A program made the translations under genes and the position numbers. Shown here piece by piece: positions 7,264 to 14,230 of a DNA stretch of 55,558 nt; the first letter of the stretch is position 1; each line of letters begins with the position of its first letter. The notes beneath the pieces are model-generated. The model was given only the letters and a program-made list of their open reading frames with translations, had not been told where the DNA came from and ran no database searches. Source of the DNA: Gemella sp. (GTDB lineage Bacteria; Bacillota; Bacilli; Staphylococcales; Gemellaceae); NCBI GenBank assembly GCA_030529855.1, contig JAUMWC010000009.1, positions 1 through 55,558 on the forward strand, read 5' to 3'.

Positions 7264-7797
7264 CTATATTTTTTGATAAGTCATTTCAAATATTAAGAAA
7301 TCCACATCAGGAGTAGGAATTGAATGACTTACAAAATCTTTGATTATTTCTGCGAGAGCATATGAGTGATATTTAATATGGAAATTTAAGAAAAACTCAT
7401 TTTCTAAATATTTATTATTAATAGGGTATTCTTTAATAATTTTTTCTACAAGAGATTTACAGTACTTTATAAAATACGAGCTAAAATCATTCTGTGCTTT
7501 AATATTGAATAATTGTGTATAGAATTCTTTTTCTTCTTCAAAGTAGATAAATAATTCTATAAGAAGTTGTCTACCTGTAATGAAATCTAGATTATCAGTA
7601 ATTTTTTCTTGTAAATCATTCTCAAATATCCAATCCATAAGTTGATACTTATCTAAAAAATGATTGTAGAAAGTCTGCCTACGAATATTAGCTACTTCCA
7701 TAATTTCAACTATAGAAATTTTTTCAAAATCATCTTTTTCTAAAAGACTTTTAAATGCTTTAGCAATTTTCTTTTTAGTAATTATTGAAGGTGCCAC
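7264..7797 (-). CDS. dhaS: TetR-family activator DhaS
   Basis: The 177-residue protein starts at GTG 7797 with AGGAGG 6 nt upstream. A TetR-type HTH occupies residues about 5-50 (ISIVEIMEVANIRRQTFYNHF), followed by a helical effector domain. It lies divergently from dhaKLM and directly upstream of dhaQ. In L. lactis DhaS is an atypical TetR member that activates dhaKLM together with DhaQ and dihydroxyacetone. A GGACA-N12-TGTCC palindrome in the divergent region fits the L. lactis DhaS site. An extended -10 (TGCTATAAT, minus strand, at 7829-7837) probably drives dhaSQ. Confidence 0.85.
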   Translation of the reverse strand: MAPSIITKKKIAKAFKSLLEKDDFEKISIVEIMEVANIRRQTFYNHFLDKYQLMDWIFENDLQEKITDNLDFITGRQLLIELFIYFEEEKEFYTQLFNIKAQNDFSSYFIKYCKSLVEKIIKEYPINNKYLENEFFLNFHIKYHSYALAEIIKDFVSHSIPTPDVDFLIFEMTYQKI

Positions 7798-7865
7798 AAG
7801 ATTCCTCCTAAAATTTATTGGTACTCTTATTATAGCAGATAAAATTTATAAATTATTCAAAAATG

Positions 7866-7887
7866 GGACAGAATAAAAAATCTGTCC
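7866..7887. promoter_or_regulatory. Predicted DhaS operator
   Basis: The inverted repeat GGACAGA (7866-7872) and TCTGTCC (7881-7887) gives GGACA-N12-TGTCC. This is the same half-sites and spacing as the reported L. lactis DhaS palindrome. It ends just upstream of the -35 position of the dhaK promoter, a normal place for an activator. Confidence 0.75.
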
Positions 7888-7888
7888 A

Positions 7889-7917
7889 TTATATTTTTTG
7901 TAATCGTATTCTATAAT
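7889..7917 (+). promoter_or_regulatory. Predicted dhaK promoter with weak -35
   Basis: TATAAT at 7912-7917 is a consensus -10. The expected -35 position (7889-7894, TTATAT) is poor, consistent with dependence on the activator bound immediately upstream. The ATG of dhaK is 41 nt further on. Confidence 0.6.
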
Positions 7918-7957
7918 TAAGGTGTAGAAAAAATATAAATAATAGAGGTAAATAAAA

Positions 7958-8947
7958 ATGAAAAAAATTATCAACAATCCGGTTAATGTTGTAGATGAGA
8001 TGATTAAGGGGATTACTTATATTCACTCAGATTTAGTTGAACGTGTAGAAGGTTTTGATGTTATTCTTAGAAAAGCTGAGAAATCTGGAAAGGTAGCCTT
8101 AATTTCAGGTGGAGGTTCTGGACATGAGCCGTCGCATGCTGGTTTTGTAGGGGAAGGAATGTTATCTGCTGCAGTTTGCGGAGCAGTATTTACATCGCCT
8201 ACACCAGACCAAATTTTAGAAGCGATAAAAGCAGCTGATGAGGGGGCAGGAGTTTTCTTAATTATTAAAAACTATTCTGGAGATATTATGAACTTTGAAA
8301 TGGCTCAAGAGTTAGCTGAAATGGAAGGTATAGAAGTATCTAGTGTAATTGTGGATGATGATATTGCAGTTGAAGATAGTTTATATACTCAAGGAAGAAG
8401 AGGAGTTGCAGGAACTATTTTAGTTCATAAAATATTGGGTCATGCAGCAAGAAGTGGAAAATCACTATCAGAAATTAAAGAATTAGCTGATAAACTTGTT
8501 AAGAATATTAAAACAATAGGACTAGCTCTATCAGGAGCAACTGTTCCAGAAGTAGGTAAACCAGGATTTGTTTTAGAAGAAGATGAGTTTGAATACGGAG
8601 TAGGTATTCATGGAGAGCCAGGTTATAGAAAAGAAAAATTACAAGAATCTGCAAAATTAGCAGAAGAATTGGTAGAAAAACTTGCAAAAGATTTTGGTGT
8701 AAGCAATGGAGAAAAATTTGGTATTTTGATCAATGGATTAGGTGCAACACCATTAATGGAACAATATGTTTTTGCTAATGATGTGTCAGCTTTATTAGAA
8801 GAAAAAGGAATAGATGTAGTTTATAAAAAATTAGGTGATTACATGACAGCTATTGATATGGCAGGTCTATCATTAACATTTATTAAATTAGAAGATGAAG
8901 AATGGTTAGAGGCATTAAATAGTCCAGTAACAACACCAGCTTGGTAA
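7958..8947 (+). CDS. dhaK: PTS-dependent dihydroxyacetone kinase, substrate-binding subunit DhaK
   Basis: The 329-residue protein carries all key residues at the canonical numbers: His56 in GGGSGHEPSHAG, Asp109 in NYSGDI and His218 in YGVGIHGEPGY, which binds dihydroxyacetone covalently as a hemiaminal. DhaK presents substrate to DhaL-ADP, giving DHAP. It is the first gene of dhaKLM, with dhaL 16 nt downstream. Expression should depend on DhaS/DhaQ through the palindrome upstream. The ATG at 7958 is preceded by AGAGGT. Confidence 0.95.
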   Translation: MKKIINNPVNVVDEMIKGITYIHSDLVERVEGFDVILRKAEKSGKVALISGGGSGHEPSHAGFVGEGMLSAAVCGAVFTSPTPDQILEAIKAADEGAGVFLIIKNYSGDIMNFEMAQELAEMEGIEVSSVIVDDDIAVEDSLYTQGRRGVAGTILVHKILGHAARSGKSLSEIKELADKLVKNIKTIGLALSGATVPEVGKPGFVLEEDEFEYGVGIHGEPGYRKEKLQESAKLAEELVEKLAKDFGVSNGEKFGILINGLGATPLMEQYVFANDVSALLEEKGIDVVYKKLGDYMTAIDMAGLSLTFIKLEDEEWLEALNSPVTTPAW

Positions 8948-8963
8948 ATAAGGAGATTTAAAA

Positions 8964-9545
8964 ATGAATGTACAAGATGCAATTAAATGGATGAATTTAT
9001 TTAATGAAAAGATTCAAGCAAACAAAGATTATTTAAGTGAGCTTGATACTCCGATTGGAGATGGTGACCACGGTGGTAACATGGCTAGGGGTATGGCTGC
9101 TGTGGTAGAAGAATTAAAGGCTAAAGAATTTACTAAAACATCTGATGTTTTTAAAGTTGTAGGTATGCAACTTCTTAGTAAGGTAGGGGGAGCGTCAGGT
9201 CCGTTATATGGTTCTGCTTTTGTAGGATTAAGTAAAGCAATTGATGAAAAAACTTTTGCAGAGTCAGCTCAAGAAGCATTAGATATGATTGTAAAAAGAG
9301 GAAAAGCAAATCAAGGTGAAAAAACTATGGTTGATGTTTGGACTCCGATTATTAAGGACTTAGAAGAAAAAGCATTAGATTTAGAAAAAATAAAATCTTA
9401 TGTAGAAGCTACTAAAGATACTGCTGCAACAAAAGGAAGAGCATCCTATGTTGGAGAACGTTCTTTAGGACATATTGATCCAGGTTCACAATCAACAGGA
9501 TACCTGTTTGAAGCATTATTAGAATCAGGAGTAAGTTATGAGTAA
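8964..9545 (+). CDS. dhaL: Dihydroxyacetone kinase ADP-binding subunit DhaL
   Basis: The 193-residue DhaL binds ADP and two Mg ions. The Mg-binding aspartates are visible in LDTPIGDGDHGGNM as Asp28, Asp33 and Asp35. The nucleotide-binding loops include GGASGPLYGSAF and KGRASYVGERSLGHIDPG. ADP stays bound as a cofactor and is rephosphorylated by DhaM. The ribosome binding site AAGGAG lies just before the ATG. The last 8 nt overlap dhaM, so translation is coupled. Confidence 0.95.
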   Translation: MNVQDAIKWMNLFNEKIQANKDYLSELDTPIGDGDHGGNMARGMAAVVEELKAKEFTKTSDVFKVVGMQLLSKVGGASGPLYGSAFVGLSKAIDEKTFAESAQEALDMIVKRGKANQGEKTMVDVWTPIIKDLEEKALDLEKIKSYVEATKDTAATKGRASYVGERSLGHIDPGSQSTGYLFEALLESGVSYE

Positions 9546-9912
9546 ATTAGGAATTATTATTGTATCTCATTCAAAAAATCTTGCACAAGGTGCGGTGGAT
9601 TTAATAAGTGAAGTTGCCAAAGATATACCTCTTACGTATGTAGGGGGGACTGAAGATGGAGGAATCGGAACTAGCTTTGATCAGGTTCAAGAAATAGTAG
9701 ATAAGAATCCTGCAGAAGAAATATTAGCATTCTATGATTTAGGTTCAGCAAGAATGAATATTGAGATGGTAGCAGATTTTTCTGATAAGAATATTGAAAT
9801 CCAAAATGTTCCTATAGTAGAGGGTGCATATACAGCAGCAGCCTTATTACAAGCAGGAGCAGATAGGGAAGCTATCCTTCAGCAATTACAAGAATTACAG
9901 ATTACTAAATAA
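9538..9912 (+). CDS. dhaM: Dihydroxyacetone kinase phosphotransfer subunit DhaM
   Basis: This 124-residue single-domain DhaM has a mannose-family EIIA-like fold. The N terminus GIIIVSHSKNLAQG contains the phosphorylated His11. It accepts phosphate from HPr and passes it to DhaL-ADP. The HPr- and EI-like extensions found in E. coli DhaM are absent, as in other Gram-positive versions. It overlaps dhaL by 8 nt, and a terminator follows within 5 nt of the stop. Confidence 0.93.
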   Translation: MSKLGIIIVSHSKNLAQGAVDLISEVAKDIPLTYVGGTEDGGIGTSFDQVQEIVDKNPAEEILAFYDLGSARMNIEMVADFSDKNIEIQNVPIVEGAYTAAALLQAGADREAILQQLQELQITK

Positions 9913-9916
9913 AAAA

Positions 9917-9949
9917 AACAGATATTTCTTAGGGAATATCTGTTTTTGT
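9917..9949 (+). terminator. Terminator of the dhaKLM operon
   Basis: AACAGATATT (9917-9926) and AATATCTGTT (9935-9944) form a 10-bp stem with an 8-nt loop and a T-rich tail. Confidence 0.88.
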
Positions 9950-10003
9950 TATTATTAAAAAATAAAGTATAATAATTATAGAACAAAATAGGAGATAGAT
10001 TTT

Positions 10004-10381
10004 ATGGATAAGCACAAAGTATTCGAAGATTATTTAAATAAAATTGATGAACCAAGTCATCGTGATAGAGTAGAAAGCTTTTTAAATTGGATAATGGAAG
10101 AATTTCCTGACTTAGTTCCTGTTGTAAAATGGAATCAACCCATGTTTACACACCACGATACTTATATTTTTGGTATGAGTACGAGTAAAAAACATATAGC
10201 AGTTAGCCCAGAAGTTGCGACAATTAAACATTTTGAAGAAGATATTAAAGCAAGTGGATATGGATATACTGATAATATTATTCGTATATTATGGAATGAA
10301 GAAATTCAATATCCTTTAATTAAAAAGATGATAGAATTTCAAATTGAAGATAAGGCTAATTACGACAAATTTTGGAGATAG
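10004..10381 (+). CDS. DUF1801 / YdhG-type iron-chaperone-like protein
   Basis: This 125-residue protein has the DUF1801 pattern: PSHRDRVESFLNWIMEEFPDL, then VKWNQPMFTHHDTYIFGMSTSKKHIAVSP, and a C-terminal helix. B. subtilis YdhG (Fra), a frataxin-like iron chaperone, belongs to this family, so a role in intracellular iron or Fe-S supply is plausible. Acidic residues (EEF, FEEDIK) are available, but metal sites cannot be confirmed by eye. It is monocistronic, with AGGAG before the ATG, and shares a bidirectional terminator with the convergent TetR gene. Confidence 0.82.
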   Translation: MDKHKVFEDYLNKIDEPSHRDRVESFLNWIMEEFPDLVPVVKWNQPMFTHHDTYIFGMSTSKKHIAVSPEVATIKHFEEDIKASGYGYTDNIIRILWNEEIQYPLIKKMIEFQIEDKANYDKFWR

Positions 10382-10382
10382 T

Positions 10383-10417
10383 AAAAATACTTAGTTCTAA
10401 TAGAACTAAGTATTTTT
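10383..10417. terminator. Bidirectional terminator between convergent genes
   Basis: A perfect 16-bp stem (10383-10398 with 10402-10417) with a 3-nt loop, A-tract on the left and T-tract on the right, can work in both directions. The stop codon of the minus-strand TetR gene lies in the right arm. Confidence 0.9.
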
Positions 10418-10969
10418 ATTTGTATATGGCTGCTGAACAGTTATGGCGAAAAGTTTTTCTTTTGCCACATCTAATGAATAGTCAGTTTGCATTATCCAAA
10501 ATTCAATATAACCAGCAATACCACTAGCGAAATAGTGTATATAATCTAAGTCAGTTTCTTGATTAAATTTTTTGGCATTTGTAGAAATAGATTCTATCAT
10601 AATATTTTTTAAATTTTTAGAAAAATTAACTTGTTCATTCTCTAGTAATTGAGACAAGACAGGACGATGTTTTTCCACTGCATTTAGGATATTGCTTAGG
10701 TATTCTTTTGATTCAGTAACTCCTATATCAGAAAGTTTTTCAACAACTGGACGACAAGAATCTTCTATATCTACAATAATATCCATAATGATAGCGTCAT
10801 ATAGATTTTCTTTACTTTCGTAGTGTAGATAGAAGGCATTTCTAGAACATTGTGCTTTTTTACATATATCTGTTACGGTAATTTTATTATAATTTTTTTC
10901 TTTCAATAGTTCTAGGATTGCTTGTCTTAAATTTTCTTCGGTTTTTATAAATCTTAAATCTTGAATCAT
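10406..10969 (-). CDS. TetR/AcrR-family regulator next to a flavin monooxygenase
   Basis: The start is ATG 10969 (MIQDLRFIKTEENLR), with AAAGGA 7 nt upstream; the longer frame to 11014 has no ribosome binding site and crosses the operator. The 187-residue protein has an HTH at about 10-55 (ITVTDICKKAQCSRNAFYLHY) and a helical ligand domain. It is divergent from the LLM-class monooxygenase gene. The intergenic region has a TGACA-N4-TGTCA palindrome and related half-sites inside the monooxygenase promoter, so it is probably a repressor of itself and that gene. The inducer is unknown. Confidence 0.85.
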   Translation of the reverse strand: MIQDLRFIKTEENLRQAILELLKEKNYNKITVTDICKKAQCSRNAFYLHYESKENLYDAIIMDIIVDIEDSCRPVVEKLSDIGVTESKEYLSNILNAVEKHRPVLSQLLENEQVNFSKNLKNIMIESISTNAKKFNQETDLDYIHYFASGIAGYIEFWIMQTDYSLDVAKEKLFAITVQQPYTNKNT

Positions 10970-10999
10970 GTGACAGTCCTTTCGATTTTGTATTTTAAG

Positions 11000-11052
11000 T
11001 GACACTTTTGTCAAAATTGTAAATTGACAGAGTTAAGTGACAGGTGTACAAT
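11000..11052 (+). promoter_or_regulatory. Monooxygenase promoter with TetR operator sites
   Basis: TTGACA (11024-11029), a 17-bp spacer and TACAAT (11047-11052) form a near-consensus promoter. A perfect inverted repeat TGACA-N4-TGTCA lies at 11000-11013. The spacer contains a second AAGTGACA followed by GGTGT, an imperfect copy of the site. A repressor bound there would block RNA polymerase. Confidence 0.7.
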
Positions 11053-11110
11053 AAAATCATAACAAAAATAAAAGAAGAAAACAAGTAGTATTTTTTTAGG
11101 AGATATTAAA

Positions 11111-12445
11111 ATGACAGAAAACAAGAAAACAAAAAAACAAATGATGTTAGGATTAGCAATGTTTGGTGCAGCGGGATTAAATTTCAAATCTTGGACTGAT
11201 CCAAAAATTAACTTTGAAAAATATCCAGATTTTTCTATAGATATTAAGGCTGCTCAATTAGCAGAAAAAGGAAAATTCCAATTTATGTTCTTTGGTGATT
11301 TCCCGGGAACAAAAGCTTTTGAAAATGCGGATATGCAAACAATGGGGGTTGATCCATTATTAATCGCAAGTATTATTTCTCAAAATACAAAAAATATAGG
11401 TATGGCTATTACAAAAGCAGCTGCTTGGTCTAACCCTTATGAAGTTGCTAGACAATTTAAGTCTTTAGATGTAATTAGTAAAGGACGTGTTGCATTGAAC
11501 GCAGTTACTGGTGCTAATGGGGCAAGTGCTAATGCTTATGGTATTAAGTTACCATCGAGTTTTGATCGTTATGGGAAAGCAAGTGAATTCCTAGAAACTG
11601 TTCAAACTTTATGGGGAACTTGGGAAGAAGATGCATTAAAACTTGATAAAGAAAAGAAAATATTTGCTGATTACGATAAAGTAAAATCAGTATCAATAAA
11701 AGGTCAATATGTTGAAAGTACAGGGACATTGCCAATTCCACCATCACCACAAGGGCAACCAGTTATTTTCCATTCAGGTGGATCTGCTAATAGTATAGCC
11801 TATGCAAGTAAATATGCTAATGCTATGGTAGGGGAAGTTTGGACTATTGAGCAAGGAAAAGAAATTCGTGATGCATTGCGTCAAGGAGCTATCGATAATG
11901 GTCGTGATCCAGAAGAAATTAAATTTATTGCTGGAGTAATGCCTTTAATAGGAGATAGTAAAAAAGAAGCTTTAGACAGACACGCTCAATTTATGGATGA
12001 AGAAACATTCTATCAAAGAGCAGCTCATATAGGACATATTTTAGGTGTACAATTTACAATGGCTGATATTGAGAAGCCAATTGATCCTAAGATTTTAGAT
12101 AAGGTAGTAGTGACTCCTTATAGTGATCCACGCACAGAAAATGTTCTAAAAATAGCACGTGAAGGATGGTCACTTAGATATGTAGTATACCACTCTGTAA
12201 TCGACTATCACCCAGCAGCAGTAGGTACGCCAGAAGATATAGCTGATCACTTAACTGAATGGTTCGAACAAGGAGGAGCTGATGGATTCTGGGTAATGCC
12301 TGATGTTTACGAAGTAGACCTTAAGAGATTTGTAGATGAAGTAGTGCCTATTCTGCAAGAAAGAGGAATCTTCCACAAAGAGTATGAGGGAGAAACTTTA
12401 AGAGAAAACTTTAGAATTCCATACCAATATGGAGTAAGAAAATAA
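11111..12445 (+). CDS. LLM-class flavin-dependent monooxygenase (NtaA/SnaA/DmoA type)
   Basis: The 444-residue protein matches the large NtaA-like branch of bacterial luciferase-like monooxygenases. Features are MMLGLAMFGAAG at the start, NPYEVARQFKSLDVISKGRVALNAVTG in the first third and PVIFHSGGSANSIAYASKYA in the middle. DGFWVMPDVYE and RGIFHKEYEGETLREN lie near the end. These TIM-barrel enzymes use FMNH2 from a separate reductase to oxidise sulfur or nitrogen compounds. No reductase is adjacent and the substrate is unknown. A TetR regulator is encoded divergently, suggesting substrate-responsive control. AGGAG lies 8 nt before the ATG. Confidence 0.92.
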   Translation: MTENKKTKKQMMLGLAMFGAAGLNFKSWTDPKINFEKYPDFSIDIKAAQLAEKGKFQFMFFGDFPGTKAFENADMQTMGVDPLLIASIISQNTKNIGMAITKAAAWSNPYEVARQFKSLDVISKGRVALNAVTGANGASANAYGIKLPSSFDRYGKASEFLETVQTLWGTWEEDALKLDKEKKIFADYDKVKSVSIKGQYVESTGTLPIPPSPQGQPVIFHSGGSANSIAYASKYANAMVGEVWTIEQGKEIRDALRQGAIDNGRDPEEIKFIAGVMPLIGDSKKEALDRHAQFMDEETFYQRAAHIGHILGVQFTMADIEKPIDPKILDKVVVTPYSDPRTENVLKIAREGWSLRYVVYHSVIDYHPAAVGTPEDIADHLTEWFEQGGADGFWVMPDVYEVDLKRFVDEVVPILQERGIFHKEYEGETLRENFRIPYQYGVRK

Positions 12446-12454
12446 CTATTATAA

Positions 12455-12490
12455 AAAAGCAGATTTTTCATAAAGAAAATCTGCTTTTTG
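12455..12490. terminator. Bidirectional terminator
   Basis: AAAAGCAGATTTT (12455-12467) pairs perfectly with AAAATCTGCTTTT (12476-12488) around an 8-nt loop. It separates the convergent monooxygenase and cation-efflux genes. Confidence 0.88.
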
Positions 12491-12499
12491 TTTTATACA

Positions 12500-13387
12500 T
12501 TAGTGATGGTGCTGACATATGTGGTCAGTTGATACATTTTGATTACAACTTACTTCGTAGCAAACTTCCCCCACATATTCAAATTCTATTGTAACATGGT
12601 TAATTCCTATTTTTTTTAGGTTATCACGAATTTCTTTTTTTAGATTAGAACTAGGAGAGTTTGTTATTAGATGCATAGTAGCAAATTTTTGCTGTTCATC
12701 TAGTGACCAAGTGTGAATATGGTGAATATCATTTACATCATCAATTTTTTTTACAATTTTTGTTATTTCTTCAATATCAATTCCCTTAGGTGTTTTTTCT
12801 AGTAAAATATCTAAAATATTTTTTAAATTTTTATAGGCTTTCGTCATAATGTATACTGATAAACCTATTGACATAAGGGGATCTATAATTGAAATATTAG
12901 TAGATTTCATCACAAGTGAACCAATTAGGACGATAATCCATCCTAAAACATCTTCAAGCATGTGAAGATTAACAGCTCTCTGATTTAGAGAAGTACCTCC
13001 ATGTGTAAAGTATGATGCCACAAGATTAACGCAAATTCCAATTACAGCAAGAATTAGCATACCATTATAGTCGATCTGAGTAGGGTTAAATAACCTAGTG
13101 AGTGCTGTGTATATTACAATAATAGAACTACTTAATAAAATACTTGTAGTTAGTAGAGCTGCTATAATAGAGAAACGAGCATAACCGAATGTATATGTGG
13201 AGTCAGCAGGTTTTAAACTTTTCTTTTGAAGAAAATATGAGGCACCGATAGCAATAGCATCTCCAAAATCATGAATAGCATCAGAAAGTACAGCGACGCT
13301 ACCAGTAAAAATTCCTCCTATAAATTCTAAAATAGCGAATGATAAATTTAATAAAAATGCAATGAGTATATTGTTTTTGCTTTTCAT
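12500..13387 (-). CDS. czcD: CzcD-type cation diffusion facilitator
   Basis: This 295-residue CDF transporter has six predicted membrane segments in residues about 5-190. Metal-site motifs are SDAIHDFGDA in TM2 and NLHMLEDVLGW in TM5, the HxxxD/HxxxD-type arrangement of zinc-family CDFs. A cytoplasmic ferredoxin-like domain with HHIHTW follows, ending in a short metal-binding tail CQHHH. It exports Zn2+ (perhaps Cd2+ or Co2+) in exchange for protons. It is divergent from a TetR regulator, the same arrangement as czcD/sczA in Streptococcus pneumoniae. The gene symbol is by family and context. Confidence 0.88.
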   Translation of the reverse strand: MKSKNNILIAFLLNLSFAILEFIGGIFTGSVAVLSDAIHDFGDAIAIGASYFLQKKSLKPADSTYTFGYARFSIIAALLTTSILLSSSIIVIYTALTRLFNPTQIDYNGMLILAVIGICVNLVASYFTHGGTSLNQRAVNLHMLEDVLGWIIVLIGSLVMKSTNISIIDPLMSIGLSVYIMTKAYKNLKNILDILLEKTPKGIDIEEITKIVKKIDDVNDIHHIHTWSLDEQQKFATMHLITNSPSSNLKKEIRDNLKKIGINHVTIEFEYVGEVCYEVSCNQNVSTDHICQHHH

Positions 13388-13424
13388 AACTAGTCTCCTA
13401 TTTCTTTAAATTTTACTTGTACTT

Positions 13425-13476
13425 ATTATAATTTACAAAAATATTAATTACAATGTATAATAATATGTGATTGTAA
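13425..13476. promoter_or_regulatory. Overlapping divergent promoters and palindrome of the czcD/TetR pair
   Basis: On the minus strand, TTGTAA (13448-13453), 17 bp and TATAAT (13425-13430) face czcD. On the plus strand, TTACAA (13433-13438), 17 bp and TATAAT (13456-13461) face the TetR gene. The two promoters overlap. An inverted repeat TTACAAT-N15-ATTGTAA (13448-13454 and 13470-13476) covers the czcD -35 and flanks the TetR -10, a good operator candidate. Confidence 0.6.
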
Positions 13477-13513
13477 GATACTGAACAAATTAGCATAATT
13501 GTATGGAGAAGAT

Positions 13514-14062
13514 ATGGATAGAAGACAGAAGAAAACAAGAACGACAATACTAAAAACTTTTATAGAATTATTATATGAAAAAGATTTTTCTAAAATTACT
13601 GTAGGAGAGATAATAGATAGAGCAGATGTAGGAAGAGCAACATTTTATAGTCACTTTGAATCTAAAGATTTTCTTCTGAAATCTTTATGTGAAGATGTAT
13701 TTTGTCATATTATCGATTCTTTAGAAAGTAAATCTGAACATGTTCATATCATCTCTTGCGATATTAAGGATAATGTTTTCTTGCATCTTTTTAGACATAT
13801 AAAAAATAATGATAGCAACATGCTTAAATTACTTCTTTCACAGAATAATGAATTATTTTTCAGGTATTTCAGAGCAAATCTTGAAAAATTGGTTATTAGT
13901 CAGTTATCCTTGTTTGAAGATCGTAAAAATAAAAAATTACCTGATAGTTTTTGGATAGATCACATAACTTCAACATTTGTAGATACTCTAAGGTGGTGGG
14001 GGAATAACGGGATGAAGGAAAGTCCAGAAAACATTACAGAGTATTTTATACTAGCGGTATAG
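13514..14062 (+). CDS. TetR-family regulator, SczA-like by position
   Basis: ATG 13514 is preferred over TTG 13499 because GGAGAA (13505-13510) lies just before it. The 182-residue product has a TetR HTH (ITVGEIIDRADVGRATFYSHF, about 25-45). In the first part of the effector domain it has several potential metal ligands: C and CH in CEDVFCH, then HVH and SCD. In S. pneumoniae the TetR protein SczA senses Zn2+ and activates the divergent czcD. The divergent CDF gene and the Cys/His residues fit such a metal sensor. That assignment is an inference; a terminator follows at 14146. Confidence 0.72.
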   Translation: MDRRQKKTRTTILKTFIELLYEKDFSKITVGEIIDRADVGRATFYSHFESKDFLLKSLCEDVFCHIIDSLESKSEHVHIISCDIKDNVFLHLFRHIKNNDSNMLKLLLSQNNELFFRYFRANLEKLVISQLSLFEDRKNKKLPDSFWIDHITSTFVDTLRWWGNNGMKESPENITEYFILAV

Positions 14063-14145
14063 AGTTGTACTATAAAAATCAATAATGTCAGTTCTAATTG
14101 CTATCTTGATTGGGTTATATATAAGAAAGATTACTAAGTGAATTT

Positions 14146-14172
14146 GACCACAATTAGTGGTCTTTTATTTTT
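14146..14172 (+). terminator. Terminator after the SczA-like gene
   Basis: GACCAC (14146-14151) and GTGGTC (14157-14162) form a 6-bp stem with a 5-nt loop, followed by TTTTATTTTT. The rest of the 14063-14230 interval shows only a TATAAT at 14192-14197 as a possible -10 for the helicase gene. Confidence 0.75.
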
Positions 14173-14230
14173 AATTGCCCAGGCAATAGGTTATAATTAT
14201 TTTAAATATTAGATTAAATAGGTATTTATA

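Noticed and set aside
10970-11014. Longer N terminus of the TetR gene next to the monooxygenase
   Set aside because: There is no ribosome binding site for the upstream ATG and it would place coding sequence over the operator palindrome.
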